The position numbers and the translations under genes are program-made. A stretch of DNA of 6,324 nt from Comamonadaceae bacterium (GTDB lineage: Bacteria; Pseudomonadota; Gammaproteobacteria; Burkholderiales; Burkholderiaceae_C): NCBI GenBank assembly GCA_947494405.1, contig CANLWQ010000122.1, forward strand, positions 1 through 6,324, written 5' to 3'. The notes below the pieces were generated by a model that was given only the letters and a program-made list of their open reading frames with translations, had not been told where the DNA came from and did no database searches. Shown piece after piece: positions 6,141-6,324 of this stretch; the stretch's first letter is position 1; each line of letters starts with the position of its first letter.

Positions 6141-6324
6141 ATGCCCTCTTTTGATACTGTTTGTGAAGCCGACTTGGTTGAAGTGAAAAATGCTGTCGAC
6201 AATACCGCCAAGGAAATCGGTACCCGTTTCGATTTCAAAGGCACCTCAGCCGCCATTGAACTTAAAGACAAAGAGGTCACGCTGATTGGCGACAGCGACT
6301 TTCAGTTGCAGCAAATCGACGAAA
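6141..6324 (+). CDS. yajQ: YajQ family (UPF0234) nucleotide-binding protein, N-terminal part
   Basis: Sixty-one codons are visible before the window ends, out of about 160 usual for the family. YajQ proteins are small cytoplasmic two-domain proteins with ferredoxin-like folds that bind nucleic acids or nucleotides. A Xanthomonas relative has been reported as a cyclic di-GMP effector, but the role here is unknown. The start MPSFD and the sequence [21 protein letters not shown] at residues 14-34 are diagnostic of the family, followed by [21 protein letters not shown] (6129-6132) lies 8 bases before the ATG and may serve as the ribosome binding site. The gene is divergent from murB with 39 bp between the starts. 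Confidence 0.94.
   Translation, partial: MPSFDTVCEADLVEVKNAVDNTAKEIGTRFDFKGTSAAIELKDKEVTLIGDSDFQLQQIDE

Overview
The window is a compact, housekeeping-type chromosomal segment. It most likely comes from a betaproteobacterium of the order Burkholderiales, and probably the family Comamonadaceae (freshwater genera such as Limnohabitans or Rhodoferax are plausible, but the genus is inference). The reasons are the eno-ftsB order, the presence of a Bug-family (tripartite tricarboxylate) solute receptor, and the style of the MurB, Hsp33, XerD and DUF455 proteins. Coding density is very high: apart from 21 bp after eno, 7 bp after ftsB and two divergent gaps of 38-39 bp, the whole window is coding. 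I see no tRNA, rRNA, mobile element, CRISPR array, long repeat or clear intrinsic terminator.

Layout from left to right. (1) A + strand group: the 3' end of eno (enolase), ftsB (division protein) and a small unrecognised protein with a C-terminal cysteine cluster. (2) This group runs into a convergent - strand pair: a gamma-type carbonic anhydrase-like protein and, downstream of it, hslO (Hsp33), joined by an ATGA stop/start overlap. (3) A short divergent gap with a perfect 14-bp palindrome separates the carbonic anhydrase gene from a + strand DUF455 ferritin-like di-iron protein gene. (4) The DUF455 gene converges on a - strand operon of murB, a bug receptor gene and xerD, whose reading frames overlap at each junction (4 and 26 bp). 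(5) A second short divergent gap separates murB from the 5' end of yajQ on the + strand.

Functionally the genes cover the cell envelope and division (FtsB, MurB, XerD for chromosome dimer resolution), redox stress and metal chemistry (Hsp33, a probable di-iron DUF455 protein, gamma carbonic anhydrase), glycolysis (enolase) and solute capture (Bug receptor). The overlaps suggest translational coupling within the two - strand operons. I found no clearly new multi-gene system. The points most worth a second look are: the matching geometry of the two divergent promoter regions, where -10-like hexamers on opposite strands share an AATT core; the possibility that the DUF455 gene and murB are read from leaderless mRNAs; the unrecognised cysteine-cluster protein; and the orphan receptor embedded between murB and xerD.
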